Part shown: positions 57,077-64,000 of the stretch, piece by piece
Numbering within the stretch: the stretch's first letter is position 1
How the letters are laid out: each line of letters opens with the position of its first letter
NCBI GenBank assembly: GCA_036555615.1
Contig: DATBKZ010000028.1
Coordinates: 36,928-100,927 of the forward strand
DNA length: 64,000 bases
Direction: 5' to 3'
Source of the DNA: SG8-41 sp036555615
GTDB lineage: Bacteria; Pseudomonadota; Gammaproteobacteria; Burkholderiales; SG8-41
Program-made: the position numbers and the translations under genes
The notes under the pieces: generated by a model
What the model saw: the letters and a program-made list of their open reading frames with translations, nothing else
Database searches by the model: none
What the model was told of the DNA's origin: nothing

Positions 57077-58053
57077 GTAACGCAAAAACCCGAAGCATCG
57101 TGCAGGTCCTTGCGGCGTGCGCGGCATTTGCGGCGGCGGTGCCGCTTGGCGCGCAGGATTATCCCGCCAAGCCGGTGAGGATCATCATCGGCTTCCCGCC
57201 GGGAGGCGCGACCGATCTCGTCTCGCGCCTGATGGCGCCGAGGTTCGCGGATCTCCTCAAGCAGCAGTTCATCGTGGACAACCGCCCCGGCGCGAACGGC
57301 GTCATCGGCACCGATCTCGCCGCCAGGGCGGCGCCCGACGGCTACACCATCCACCTCGCGACGGTCGGCTCGCTGGTGCTTTCTCCCGCCACGGGCAAGG
57401 TGCCCTACGATCCGATCAAGGACTTCGCGCCGATCTCGCAGGCGGTCGCGTTGCAGAACATCTTCATCGTGCACCCCACGCTTCCCGTGCGCTCGATGAA
57501 GGAGCTGATCGTGCTGGCGAAGGCGAAGCCCGGCGCGCTCAATTTCGCGTCTTCCGGCGCGGCCAGTCCGGGGCATCTCGCCGGCGAGCTGTTCAAGAAC
57601 ATGGCAAGAGTCGACCTCGTGCACGTGCCCTACAAGGGCGGCGGCCCGGCGCTGATCGACCTCATTGCCGGCCACATCGAGATATTCGTTGCGGTGATCT
57701 CGACCGCGACGCCGCAGGTCAAGGCGGGCAAGGCGCGCGCGCTCGCGGTCACCGGCCCGAAGCGGGCGGCGTCGCTGCCGGAGGTTCCGACCGTGGCCGA
57801 GGCGGCGCTCAAGGGCTATGAGGCTACGAACTGGTACGGGTACGTGGTTTCGGCCGGGACGCCCCGCCCCATCATCGAGCGCCTGCACCAGGCGACGGTG
57901 ACCGTGCTCGACATGCCGGATATCCGGAGGGCGCTCCTCGACCAGGGGATCGAAGCCGCACCGAGCTCCCCGGAGCGGTTCGCCGCCTACATCAAGGCCG
58001 AAACCGGCAAGTGGACGAAGGTCATCAAGGCTGCCGGAATCAAGGTCAATTGA
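57073..58053 (+). CDS. Bug-family (TctC-type) periplasmic solute receptor
   Basis: A 326-residue receptor. The signal peptide MSNAKTRSIVQVLAACAAFAAAVPLGAQD precedes YPAKPVRIIIGFPPGGATDLV. Signatures: FIVDNRPGANGVIGTDL, VPYDPIKDFAPISQAV, PTLPVRSMKELIVLAK, HVPYKGGGPALIDLIAG. Its ATG lies in a GATGA heptad repeat, and its TGA overlaps the ATG of the SMP-30-type gene (TGATG), so import and the following enzyme are translationally coupled. This links the receptor ligand to a lactone- or sugar-acid-like molecule. Confidence 0.94.
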   Translation: MSNAKTRSIVQVLAACAAFAAAVPLGAQDYPAKPVRIIIGFPPGGATDLVSRLMAPRFADLLKQQFIVDNRPGANGVIGTDLAARAAPDGYTIHLATVGSLVLSPATGKVPYDPIKDFAPISQAVALQNIFIVHPTLPVRSMKELIVLAKAKPGALNFASSGAASPGHLAGELFKNMARVDLVHVPYKGGGPALIDLIAGHIEIFVAVISTATPQVKAGKARALAVTGPKRAASLPEVPTVAEAALKGYEATNWYGYVVSAGTPRPIIERLHQATVTVLDMPDIRRALLDQGIEAAPSSPERFAAYIKAETGKWTKVIKAAGIKVN

Positions 58054-58979
58054 TGTTCAACCCGTTCCAGCCGCTCGAGAAGATCCGGGCCGAGGTCTAC
58101 ACCTCGATGCCGGCGAAATTTCGCAAGAAGAGCCGCTCGGCCTGGTCCGACCCCAACCGCCAGAACGCGGAAGTCGAATGCTTTCTTGAAGCGCCTGCCT
58201 TCGACCGCCAGGGCAACTTATACGTGTGCGACATTCCCTTCGGCCGCATCTTCCGCATCGACCCGAAGGGCAACTGGGAGCTGGTGGTGCAGTACGACGG
58301 CTGGCCCAACGGCATGAAGTTCCACAAGGACGGGCGGCTGTTCGTGTGCGACTACAAGGAGGGCCTGCTCACTCTCGACGTCACGACCGGCAAGCTGGAG
58401 ACGCTGCTGCGCACCGCCTACAGCGAGAGCTTCAAGGGGCTGAACGATCTTCACTTCGCCTCGAATGGCGACGTCTATTTCACCGACCAGGGGCAGACGG
58501 GCATCGCCGACCCAACCGGCCGCGTCTACCGGCTGACGGCCAATGGCGAGCTGCGCCGCCTGGCCGAGAACATCCCGAGCCCGAACGGCATCACGCTATC
58601 GACCACCGAGAAACACTGCTATGTCGGCGTCACGCGCTCGAACTCGGTGTGGCGGCTACCGCTGATGGCTGACGGCTCGGTTTCGAAAACCGGCGTCGCG
58701 ATCCAGCTCTCGGGCGGCGTCGCCGGACCCGACGGCATCGAAATGGACGCCGAAAACGGTCTGCTGGTCTGCCAGCTCGGCGTCGGCATCTGGCGTTTCG
58801 ACGCCAACATGCTGCCCACTCACATCGTTTACGCGGACGGCCCGCACCACCATCACCTGGACAACGTCGCCTTCGGCGGGCCAGACCTGAGGACGATCTA
58901 CATCACCGAAGCGCTATCGGGCGATATCCTGACCGCGAAGATGCCCGTCGCGGGCAAGCGGCTCTACGGACTCAGCTAA
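58053..58979 (+). CDS. SMP-30/gluconolactonase/LRE family protein
   Basis: A 308-residue beta-propeller protein of the SMP-30/gluconolactonase family, which hydrolyses sugar or other lactones with a divalent metal. Visible repeat signatures: FLEAPAFDRQGNLYVCDIPFGRIFRID, GWPNGMKFHKDGRLFVCDY, LNDLHFASNGDVYFTDQG and IPSPNGITLSTTEKHCYV, with the metal-ligand Glu near residue 45 (EVECFLEAP), Asn in SPNGI and Asp in GPDGIEMD. No signal peptide, so it is cytosolic. It overlaps the upstream receptor by one base and overlaps the convergent rhodanese gene by 4 bases. Confidence 0.9.
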   Translation: MFNPFQPLEKIRAEVYTSMPAKFRKKSRSAWSDPNRQNAEVECFLEAPAFDRQGNLYVCDIPFGRIFRIDPKGNWELVVQYDGWPNGMKFHKDGRLFVCDYKEGLLTLDVTTGKLETLLRTAYSESFKGLNDLHFASNGDVYFTDQGQTGIADPTGRVYRLTANGELRRLAENIPSPNGITLSTTEKHCYVGVTRSNSVWRLPLMADGSVSKTGVAIQLSGGVAGPDGIEMDAENGLLVCQLGVGIWRFDANMLPTHIVYADGPHHHHLDNVAFGGPDLRTIYITEALSGDILTAKMPVAGKRLYGLS

Positions 58980-59770
58980 GAGATCGGCAGCGCCGGGCGC
59001 GCGGACCACTCGTGCCAGGACCCGATGTAGTTGCGCACGCGGGTGAGGCCGGCGTGCTTCAACGCGTAATAGGTGTTGGCCGAGCGCGCGCCGCGATGGC
59101 AATAGGGCACGATCTCCGATTCCGGATCGACGCCGCTCTCCCGCAGCAGGCCGCGAATCGCGTCGGGAGACCTGTAGCGGCCTCCTTCCAGGAACCGCGT
59201 CCACTCGATCCAGGCCGATCCCGGGATGTGGCCGCGCCGCTTGCAGCATGCCGTCTTGTCGCGCCCCGCATGCTCGTCGGCGTCGCGCACGTCGAGCAGC
59301 GTCAGGTCCCGGCCAAGGCGCGCCAGGATCTCGTCGAAACCGATGACGAGCCCGGGTTGTTCCCGCACGCGCAAGCTGACCGTCCACTCGCCGGCGCCAC
59401 GCGCGGAAAGCTCGCAGCCGGCCGCGCGCCAAGCCGCGAGCCCGCCGTGCAGCATCTGAACCCGCGGGTGGCCGATGTATTGCAGGATCCACGCATCGCG
59501 CGCGGCCCGCATCCCGGTCTGCTCCTCGTACAGGACGATCGTTCGCTGGGACGAGGCGCCGGCGTCCGCGTATCGCACCGCCATTTCCTTCGCGAACGCG
59601 GCGAGCCCCTCTGCCCGCGTATCGGTCGCGAAGACGTCGTAGGTGCTGAAATTGATCGCGCCCGGAATGTGGCCTTTCGCGTAATCGGCAGGCCGGCGCG
59701 TGTCGACGATCACCACATCGCCGCGCCGCGCTTCCTCCAGAAGCTGCCTTGGTTCGATCAGGAAATCCAC
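58976..59770 (-). CDS. Two-domain rhodanese-type sulfurtransferase
   Basis: A 264-residue protein with two rhodanese folds. The N-terminal domain (VVIVDTRRPADYAKGHIPGAIN, about residues 18-40) has no active-site cysteine; the C-terminal one carries C224 in the loop CHRGARS. This is the layout of thiosulfate/3-mercaptopyruvate sulfurtransferases, which pass sulfane sulfur to cyanide or thiols. GTG 59768-59770 is the start, with the purine heptad repeat just before it as ribosome site. It follows the dehalogenase-like hydrolase by 18 bases on the same strand. Confidence 0.9.
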   Translation of the reverse strand: MDFLIEPRQLLEEARRGDVVIVDTRRPADYAKGHIPGAINFSTYDVFATDTRAEGLAAFAKEMAVRYADAGASSQRTIVLYEEQTGMRAARDAWILQYIGHPRVQMLHGGLAAWRAAGCELSARGAGEWTVSLRVREQPGLVIGFDEILARLGRDLTLLDVRDADEHAGRDKTACCKRRGHIPGSAWIEWTRFLEGGRYRSPDAIRGLLRESGVDPESEIVPYCHRGARSANTYYALKHAGLTRVRNYIGSWHEWSARPALPIS

Positions 59771-59774
59771 TTCC

Positions 59775-59795
59775 TCATCCCTCCGCCCTCATCCC
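59775..59795. repeat. Tandem heptanucleotide repeat between the hydrolase and rhodanese genes
   Basis: Three 7-base units on the plus strand: TCATCCC, TCCGCCC, TCATCCC. On the coding strand they are GGGATGA-like and connect the hydrolase TGA (59789-59791) with the rhodanese GTG. Two of the units are identical to ones in the repeat before gpsA. Confidence 0.7.
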
Positions 59796-60673
59796 TTGAA
59801 GAACTGACTCAGTTCTTCATAGACCAGGTCAGGCACCTGCTCCGCCGGATAGTGCCCGCACGGCAGCGGCCGGATGCACACGATGTTCGAGCAGTACTGG
59901 GGCCACGCCTTGCGCGGGTCGAAGTATTTCTCGGTGTGGCTCTTCTCGCCCCAGTAGATCGCCGCCGGGCACGTCACCTTGCGCCCGGCCTCGAAGTCGG
60001 CGCGGTCCATCTCGAAGTCCACGGTGATCGCCGCGCGGTAGTCCTCGCACACGCCATGGATGTTCTCCGGCGTGCACACCCGGGCGTACTCCGCGAGCGT
60101 CTCCTTGGAGAACCCGCCCTTGCCGATGCCCATCGCCGTGAGCTTCTTCAGGATGTAGAAGTCCTCTTTCCCTTCGATCAGCTTCTCCGGGATGTCGTAC
60201 GGCTGGGCCATGAAGAACCAGTGGAAGGACCCGAGCGCCCAGCCGCGCGAGATGTTCGTCAGCACGTGGTGCGTCGGCAGGATGTCGAAGCTCGCGAACT
60301 TTCTGACCTTGTCCGGGTGGTCGAGCGTCATGCGGTGCGCGGTGCGCGCGCCGCGATCGTGCCCGGCAAGGAAGAACTCCTTGATGCCCAGGTGCTGCAT
60401 CACGTCGACCTGGTCCTGCGCCATGCGCCGGAACGAGTAGTTGCTGTGGTCCTCGCGCCCGCGCGGCTTGCCGCTGTCGCCGTAGCCGCGGAGATCGGTC
60501 GCCACGACGGTGAAGTCCCGTGCCAGCCGCGGCGCGACCAGATGCCAGTGAACATGCGTGAGCGGATTGCCGTGGAGCAGCAGCACGCCCGGCCCCTTCC
60601 CGCCCACGCGCCCGACGATCTTCACCTCGGGATCGGTGGTCTGAATCTCGAACTGCTCGAAGCCCTCGTACAT
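59789..60673 (-). CDS. Alpha/beta hydrolase, fluoroacetate (haloacetate) dehalogenase-like
   Basis: A 294-residue alpha/beta hydrolase. The nucleophile motif is GHDRGAR with D106, R107 and R110; the acid is D130 (FASFDILP), the base H274 (PCGHYPAEQ). H151-W152 (SFHWFFMAQ) and Y212 (CEDYRA) correspond to the halide/fluoride-binding His, Trp and Tyr of the fluoroacetate dehalogenase studied from Rhodopseudomonas palustris, and R107/R110 to its carboxylate-binding arginines. This is the complete set known for cleaving the C-F bond of fluoroacetate, though chloroacetate or other short haloacids are equally possible. ATG 60671-60673 with AGGG nearby. Confidence 0.88.
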   Translation of the reverse strand: MYEGFEQFEIQTTDPEVKIVGRVGGKGPGVLLLHGNPLTHVHWHLVAPRLARDFTVVATDLRGYGDSGKPRGREDHSNYSFRRMAQDQVDVMQHLGIKEFFLAGHDRGARTAHRMTLDHPDKVRKFASFDILPTHHVLTNISRGWALGSFHWFFMAQPYDIPEKLIEGKEDFYILKKLTAMGIGKGGFSKETLAEYARVCTPENIHGVCEDYRAAITVDFEMDRADFEAGRKVTCPAAIYWGEKSHTEKYFDPRKAWPQYCSNIVCIRPLPCGHYPAEQVPDLVYEELSQFFKG

Positions 60674-60707
60674 GCGCCCTCGCTGTCCTCGTGGTGGCAA
60701 ATGTCGA

Positions 60708-60716
60708 TGTTACAAT
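60708..60716 (+). promoter_or_regulatory. Extended -10 promoter before the third isopropylmalate-dehydrogenase-like gene
   Basis: TGTTACAAT (TACAAT at 60711-60716). The start near 60723 leaves an 82-base leader that contains the pyrimidine heptad repeat. Confidence 0.4.
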
Positions 60717-60775
60717 CGCGCCTCCACCGAAACAACGGTGACGCACCGGCGCACTGACGAAGCGACTGGGCCCTT

Positions 60776-60803
60776 TCATCCCTCATCCCTTATCCCTCAT
60801 CCC
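60776..60803. repeat. Tandem heptanucleotide repeat before the third dehydrogenase gene
   Basis: Four 7-base units TCATCCC, TCATCCC, TTATCCC, TCATCCC, ending 2 bases before the GTG start. Here the pyrimidine strand is the coding strand, opposite to the repeat before gpsA and the rhodanese gene, so it cannot serve as a ribosome site for this gene. Confidence 0.75.
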
Positions 60804-60805
60804 TC

Positions 60806-61864
60806 GTGAAGATCCTCGTCCTGCCCGGCGACGGCATCGGCCCCGAGATCACGGACGCAACCCTTGCCGTGCTCGATCGCGCCAACGAGAAGTTCGGGCT
60901 CGGCCTCGAATGGCAGATCCAGGACATCGGCCTCACCACCCTCAGGACGCAGGGCTCGACGCTCCCGCCGGACGTCATGGATGCGGCGCGCAATTCGGCA
61001 GGCATCATCCTGGGGCCGGTATCGCATCTCGACTATCCCGAGCGCGACCGCGGCGGGATCAATCCGTCCGCGGAAATGCGCGTCAAGCTCGATCTCTACG
61101 CCAACATCCGCCCCGCCAGGTCACGGCTCGGCGTGGGCTTGACCGGCAAGCCAGTGGACCTCGTCATCTATCGCGAGTGCACCGAGGGCTTCTACGCCGA
61201 CCGCAACATGCACGAAGGCACGGGTGAGTTCATGCCGACCGAGGACATGGCGCTCTCGATTCGCAAGGTGACGGCGCGCCAGTGCCGGCGGATCGCGCAG
61301 GTTGCGTTCGAAGCCGCGATGAAGCATCGCCGCAAAGTCACCGCCGTGCACAAGGCTAACGTGCTGCGGATCTCCGACGGTCTCTTCCTGCGCGAGGTGC
61401 GCAAGGTGGCGTATCACTTTCCACTGGTCGAGCTCGAGGAGCGGATCGTCGACGCCATGGCGGCGCTGCTCGTGCGCGATCCATCCCGCTTCGACGTCAT
61501 CGTCACCGGCAACATGTTCGGCGACATCCTCTCGGACGAGGCCTCGGAGCTTTCGGGGAGCCTGGGTCTCGCGGGCTCGATCATGGCGGGCGACGAGCGT
61601 TGCTGCGCCCAGGCGCAGCACGGCAGCGCGCCTGACATTGCCGGCCAGGACAAGGCAAATCCCACCTCGCTCGTCCTGTCGGCGGCGATGCTGCTCGAAT
61701 GGCTGGGCCGGCGGCACCGCCGTCCCGAGCTCGAGCAGGCGGCCAAAGCCATCGACTCCGCTATTGACGCCGCGCTGAGGGATCCCGCGACCCGCACGGC
61801 CGACCTTGGCGGCAAGCTCGGCACGCAGGCATTCGCCAGGCACGTCGCCGGCCTCGTCGGCTAG
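60806..61864 (+). CDS. Isocitrate/isopropylmalate dehydrogenase family protein (paralogue C)
   Basis: A 352-residue NAD(P)-dependent oxidative decarboxylase, third family member in the window but clearly diverged from the two twins. It keeps the classical GDGIGPE at residues 8-14, GPVSHLDYPERDRGGINPSAEMR, VIYRECTEGFYADRN, the catalytic Lys in HRRKVTAVHKANVLR, and GNMFGDILSDEASELSGSLG with QHGSAPDIAGQDKANP. GTG 60806 lacks a ribosome site because of the pyrimidine heptads in front of it. Tartrate/D-malate dehydrogenase or isopropylmalate-like substrates are possible. Confidence 0.9.
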   Translation: MKILVLPGDGIGPEITDATLAVLDRANEKFGLGLEWQIQDIGLTTLRTQGSTLPPDVMDAARNSAGIILGPVSHLDYPERDRGGINPSAEMRVKLDLYANIRPARSRLGVGLTGKPVDLVIYRECTEGFYADRNMHEGTGEFMPTEDMALSIRKVTARQCRRIAQVAFEAAMKHRRKVTAVHKANVLRISDGLFLREVRKVAYHFPLVELEERIVDAMAALLVRDPSRFDVIVTGNMFGDILSDEASELSGSLGLAGSIMAGDERCCAQAQHGSAPDIAGQDKANPTSLVLSAAMLLEWLGRRHRRPELEQAAKAIDSAIDAALRDPATRTADLGGKLGTQAFARHVAGLVG

Positions 61865-61866
61865 CA

Positions 61867-61922
61867 CGAAAAGGTGTCAGGAACCTTTTTTCCGGACCGA
61901 AAAGGTTCCTGACACCTTTTCG
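61867..61922 (+). terminator. Large palindromic element, GTCAGG family
   Basis: Perfect 23-base arms (61867-61889 and 61900-61922), core AAAAGGTGTCAGGAACC and reverse complement, separated by 10 bases including TTCCGGACC. It begins 2 bases after the dehydrogenase stop. Hairpin with T-runs could terminate in both directions, but its size and shared core with 7787-7832 and 54933-55005 mark it as a dispersed repeat. Confidence 0.8.
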
Positions 61923-62055
61923 TGGGCGCGCGTTCCTGCCGGCATGGCGCCGTCATATACGGCCATCGGCGGGTGCGCTATCCTATCCGCGCGCCATCCC
62001 GGTGGGGCGGCGCCGTTTCCACCCGCTGCGCTCATAACCACAAGGAGGAGGCCAC

Positions 62056-63513
62056 ATGGATTTCTCCGCCCTGCTTACATCCCTGCAGAATGCACTGGGC
62101 TCGCAGCTGCCCAAGATCCTGGGCGCGATCGGCATACTGATCATCGGCTGGCTGGTCGCGGTGCTCGCCCGCGCCGGCGTGCTGCGGCTGCTCGAGCTCC
62201 TTTCCGTCAACTTGCGCATACGCGAGAGCACCGGGCAGTCGCTCGATGTCGAGAAATGGATCGCGATCGGCGTCTTCTGGCTGATCCTGCTGTTGACGCT
62301 CCTCGGAATGTTCAACGCGCTCGACCTCGCGCTCATCTCCAACCCCTTCCAGCTGCTGGCAACCCAGATCTTCGCCTACCTGCCGCGCCTGATCGCCGGC
62401 ACCCTGCTGGTGCTGATCGCGTGGCTCGCGGCGACTCTCCTGCGCGCCCTCGTGACGCGCCTCCTCGCGAAGACCGGCTGGGATGTCAAGCTTTCCAGGC
62501 AAGCCGGCATGGAGCCGATGAGCAAGAACGTCGGCAACGTTCTCTTCTGGCTGGTGATCCTGCTGTTCATCCCGGCGATCCTCGGCGCCTACGACCTGCA
62601 GGGATTGCTCGCCCCCGTGCAGGGCATGCTCAACCGGGTGCTGGCGCTCCTGCCCAACGTCTTCGCGGCGCTGGTGATCGGCTTCGTGGGGTGGCTCGTG
62701 GCGAAAGTGATGCGGGGGCTCGTCACCAATCTCCTCGCGGCCGCGGGCGCGGACAAGGCGGGACACAGCGCGGGGCTCGACCAGTCGGTGCACCTCTCGC
62801 GCGTGACCGGGACGCTGGTCTTCATCTTCATCTTCATCCCGACGCTGATCGCGGCGCTCGATGCCCTGCAGATCGAGGCGGTGTCGCGCCCGGCGACCGA
62901 CATGCTGGGACAGATCCTCAACGCCGTGCCGCACCTCGTCGCGGCGGCGCTCATCCTGATCGTCACGTGGTACGTCGCCCGCTTCGCCTCGGCGCTCATC
63001 AGCCATCTGCTGAACGGCATGGGCCTCGACAACGTGCCCGACAAGATCGGCCTGGGACGGGTCTTCGGCGGCCAGTTCAAGCCGTCGATCCTGGTCGGAA
63101 TCGTGATCATGTTCTTTGCCATGCTGTTCGCCACGGTGGAGGCCGCCAACCAGCTCCAGTTCACGCAGGTGCGCGACGTGGTCACGACATTCATCAGCTT
63201 CGGCGGCGACGTGCTGCTCGGCGCCGTGATCCTGCTGATCGGCTTCTGGCTCGCGAATCTCGCCTACCTCGGGATCACGCGCACGACCGGCGACAGCGCG
63301 AAGGGGCTCGCGCGGCTGGCGCAGGTGGCGATCATCGGCGTCGTGATCGCGATGGGCCTGCGCGCGATGGGCATCGCCAACGACATCGTGAACCTCGCTT
63401 TCGGGTTCACCTTCGGCGCGATCGCGGTGGCCGTGGCGATTTCATTCGGGCTCGGCGGGCGCGAGGCGGCGGGCAAGCAGATGGAGTACTGGCTCAGCAA
63501 GCTCCGCAAGTAG
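62056..63513 (+). CDS. Mechanosensitive-ion-channel-related membrane protein (conserved TM-helix repeats)
   Basis: A 485-residue membrane protein built from repeated helix pairs: ILGAIGILIIGWLVAVLARAGVLRLLELL, AYLPRLIAGTLLVLIAWLAATLLRALVTRLLAKTG, ALLPNVFAALVIGFVGWLVAKVMRGLVTNLL, AVPHLVAAALILIVTWYVARFASALISHLL. This is the conserved TM-helix repeat of CmpX/small-conductance-channel-related proteins. The C-terminus (FGFTFGAIAVAVAISFGLGGREAA) resembles the pore helix end of MscS, but the soluble beta domain is absent. It may sense membrane tension or alter membrane properties. Ribosome site GGAGGAGG before ATG 62056. Stands alone. Confidence 0.85.
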   Translation: MDFSALLTSLQNALGSQLPKILGAIGILIIGWLVAVLARAGVLRLLELLSVNLRIRESTGQSLDVEKWIAIGVFWLILLLTLLGMFNALDLALISNPFQLLATQIFAYLPRLIAGTLLVLIAWLAATLLRALVTRLLAKTGWDVKLSRQAGMEPMSKNVGNVLFWLVILLFIPAILGAYDLQGLLAPVQGMLNRVLALLPNVFAALVIGFVGWLVAKVMRGLVTNLLAAAGADKAGHSAGLDQSVHLSRVTGTLVFIFIFIPTLIAALDALQIEAVSRPATDMLGQILNAVPHLVAAALILIVTWYVARFASALISHLLNGMGLDNVPDKIGLGRVFGGQFKPSILVGIVIMFFAMLFATVEAANQLQFTQVRDVVTTFISFGGDVLLGAVILLIGFWLANLAYLGITRTTGDSAKGLARLAQVAIIGVVIAMGLRAMGIANDIVNLAFGFTFGAIAVAVAISFGLGGREAAGKQMEYWLSKLRK

Positions 63514-63520
63514 CTGGTCC

Positions 63521-63603
63521 TCCTCCCCCCTTGCGGGGGGAGGATCGAGGTGGGGGACACCTAATCACCCCCCATCCTAACCTTCCCCCTCAAGGGGGGA
63601 AGG
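63521..63603. terminator. Two adjacent GC hairpins between convergent genes
   Basis: Hairpin 1: CCTCCCCCC (63522-63530) and GGGGGGAGG (63535-63543), loop TTGC. Hairpin 2: CCTTCCCCC (63581-63589) and GGGGGAAGG (63595-63603). They lie between the TM-repeat protein and the aldehyde dehydrogenase, where they could stop transcription from both sides; the paired arrangement also resembles REP doublets. Confidence 0.55.
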
Positions 63604-63616
63604 AATAGTCGGGGGT

Positions 63617-64000
63617 TTACTTGTCCAGTCCGCCAAGGCAGAGGTACTTGACCTCGAGGAACTCCTCGATGCCGTACTTCGAGCCCTCGCGCCCGATGCC
63701 GGACTCCTTCATGCCCCCAAACGGCGCGACCTCGGTGGAGATGATGCCGACGTTGATGCCGACGATCCCGGACTCGAGCCCTTCCGCCACGCGCCACACG
63801 CGCCCGACGTCGCGGCTGTAGAAGTAGGCCGCGAGGCCGTATTCGGTGTCGTTGGCGAGATCGAGCAGCTCCTGCTCGGTCTTGAAGCGGTAGAGCGGCG
63901 CGACCGGGCCGAAGGTTTCCTCATGCGTGACCTTCATCGCCTTGGTGACCCCGGTCAATACCGTCGGCTGGAAGAACTGGCCACCTTTCTCGTGCCGCTT
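63617..64000 (-). CDS. Aldehyde dehydrogenase (succinate-semialdehyde-dehydrogenase-like), partial C-terminus
   Basis: The last 127 residues of an NAD(P)-dependent aldehyde dehydrogenase; the 5' part lies beyond the right edge. Visible C-terminal motifs: QFFQPTVLTGVTKAMKVTHEETFGPVAPLYRF, NDTEYGLAAYFYSRDVGRVWRVAEGLESGIVGINVG, and APFGGMKESGIGREGSKYGIEEFLEVKYLCLGG. The ending EFLEVKY is typical of GabD-type succinate-semialdehyde dehydrogenases and relatives. The catalytic cysteine region is not in the window. Confidence 0.93.
   Translation of the reverse strand, partial: KRHEKGGQFFQPTVLTGVTKAMKVTHEETFGPVAPLYRFKTEQELLDLANDTEYGLAAYFYSRDVGRVWRVAEGLESGIVGINVGIISTEVAPFGGMKESGIGREGSKYGIEEFLEVKYLCLGGLDK

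Noticed and set aside
1..64000. CRISPR arrays, tRNA or rRNA genes, insertion sequences, integrases or phage genes
   Set aside because: No regularly spaced direct repeats, no tRNA-like cloverleaf with conserved TTCGAATC-type arm noticed, and no transposase or phage protein among the readable frames. The heptad arrays are far too short-period to be CRISPR.

Overview
This is a GC-rich (roughly two-thirds G+C), gene-dense window. It looks like a betaproteobacterial chromosome, most likely from the Burkholderiales or a close relative. The reasons are seven orphan tripartite-tricarboxylate (Bug/TctC-type) periplasmic receptors, a narK1-narK2-narGHJI-PPIase respiratory nitrate reductase operon, an LpxH-like/glycosyltransferase/DgkA envelope cluster, and many CoA- and organic-acid-catabolism genes. 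I see no rRNA, tRNA, CRISPR array, integrase or intact insertion sequence. No gap between genes exceeds about 250 bases. Taxonomy is an inference from gene content only.

Layout. 1-2,349: gpsA (cut by the window edge) and glpK on the minus strand, and a 45-codon membrane-peptide gene. 2,406-7,784: a TauE/SafE permease and an MFS transporter, divergent from a GntR/FCD regulator-MDR oxidoreductase-acyl-CoA ligase operon. 7,865-16,476: a Bug receptor divergent from a LysR regulator, followed by a seven-gene plus-strand run (hotdog thioesterase, UbiX, UbiD, 2-hydroxyacid dehydrogenase, enoyl-CoA hydratase, SucC-like and SucD-like CoA-ligase subunits). 16,588-24,246: an SDR-like protein, three Bug receptors, a CaiB/BaiF CoA-transferase, an FkbM methyltransferase, a secreted hypothetical protein and an arylamine N-acetyltransferase. 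24,422-27,841: the envelope trio and a TDT-family permease. 28,088-38,572: the nitrate respiration operon with an FNR-type site in front of narK. 38,591-52,574: mostly minus-strand organic-acid catabolism (two near-identical isopropylmalate-dehydrogenase-like proteins, MmgE/PrpD, isocitrate-lyase-like lyase, LeuC/LeuD-like hydratase, two enolase-superfamily enzymes, a Bug receptor, a carboxyltransferase, a sulfotransferase) with a DapA-type lyase on the other strand. 52,762-64,000: a Crp/Fnr regulator, a second MmgE/PrpD, PdxA-like, two Bug receptors, an SMP-30-type protein, a rhodanese, a fluoroacetate-dehalogenase-like hydrolase, a third isopropylmalate-dehydrogenase-like protein, a mechanosensitive-channel-like membrane protein and the C-terminal part of an aldehyde dehydrogenase.

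How it fits together. The window reads as a metabolic generalist: Bug receptors would scavenge organic acids; ligases, CoA-transferases, hydratases and decarboxylases would break them down; nitrate can serve as electron acceptor without oxygen. The LeuC/LeuD-like hydratase, the C-C lyase, PrpD and the dehydrogenases together suggest breakdown of a branched (methylated) malate-like acid. The UbiX/UbiD operon suggests decarboxylation followed by CoA-dependent steps.

The most unusual signals are not whole genes. (1) The first 14 codons of narH are present twice, with 9 of 14 codons synonymously different, separated by a palindromic element. (2) Seven-base tandem repeats sit at six gene starts, mostly bridging the upstream stop codon and the next start codon. 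(3) Two families of palindromic elements are dispersed between and inside genes, including one that encodes the C-terminus of NarJ.
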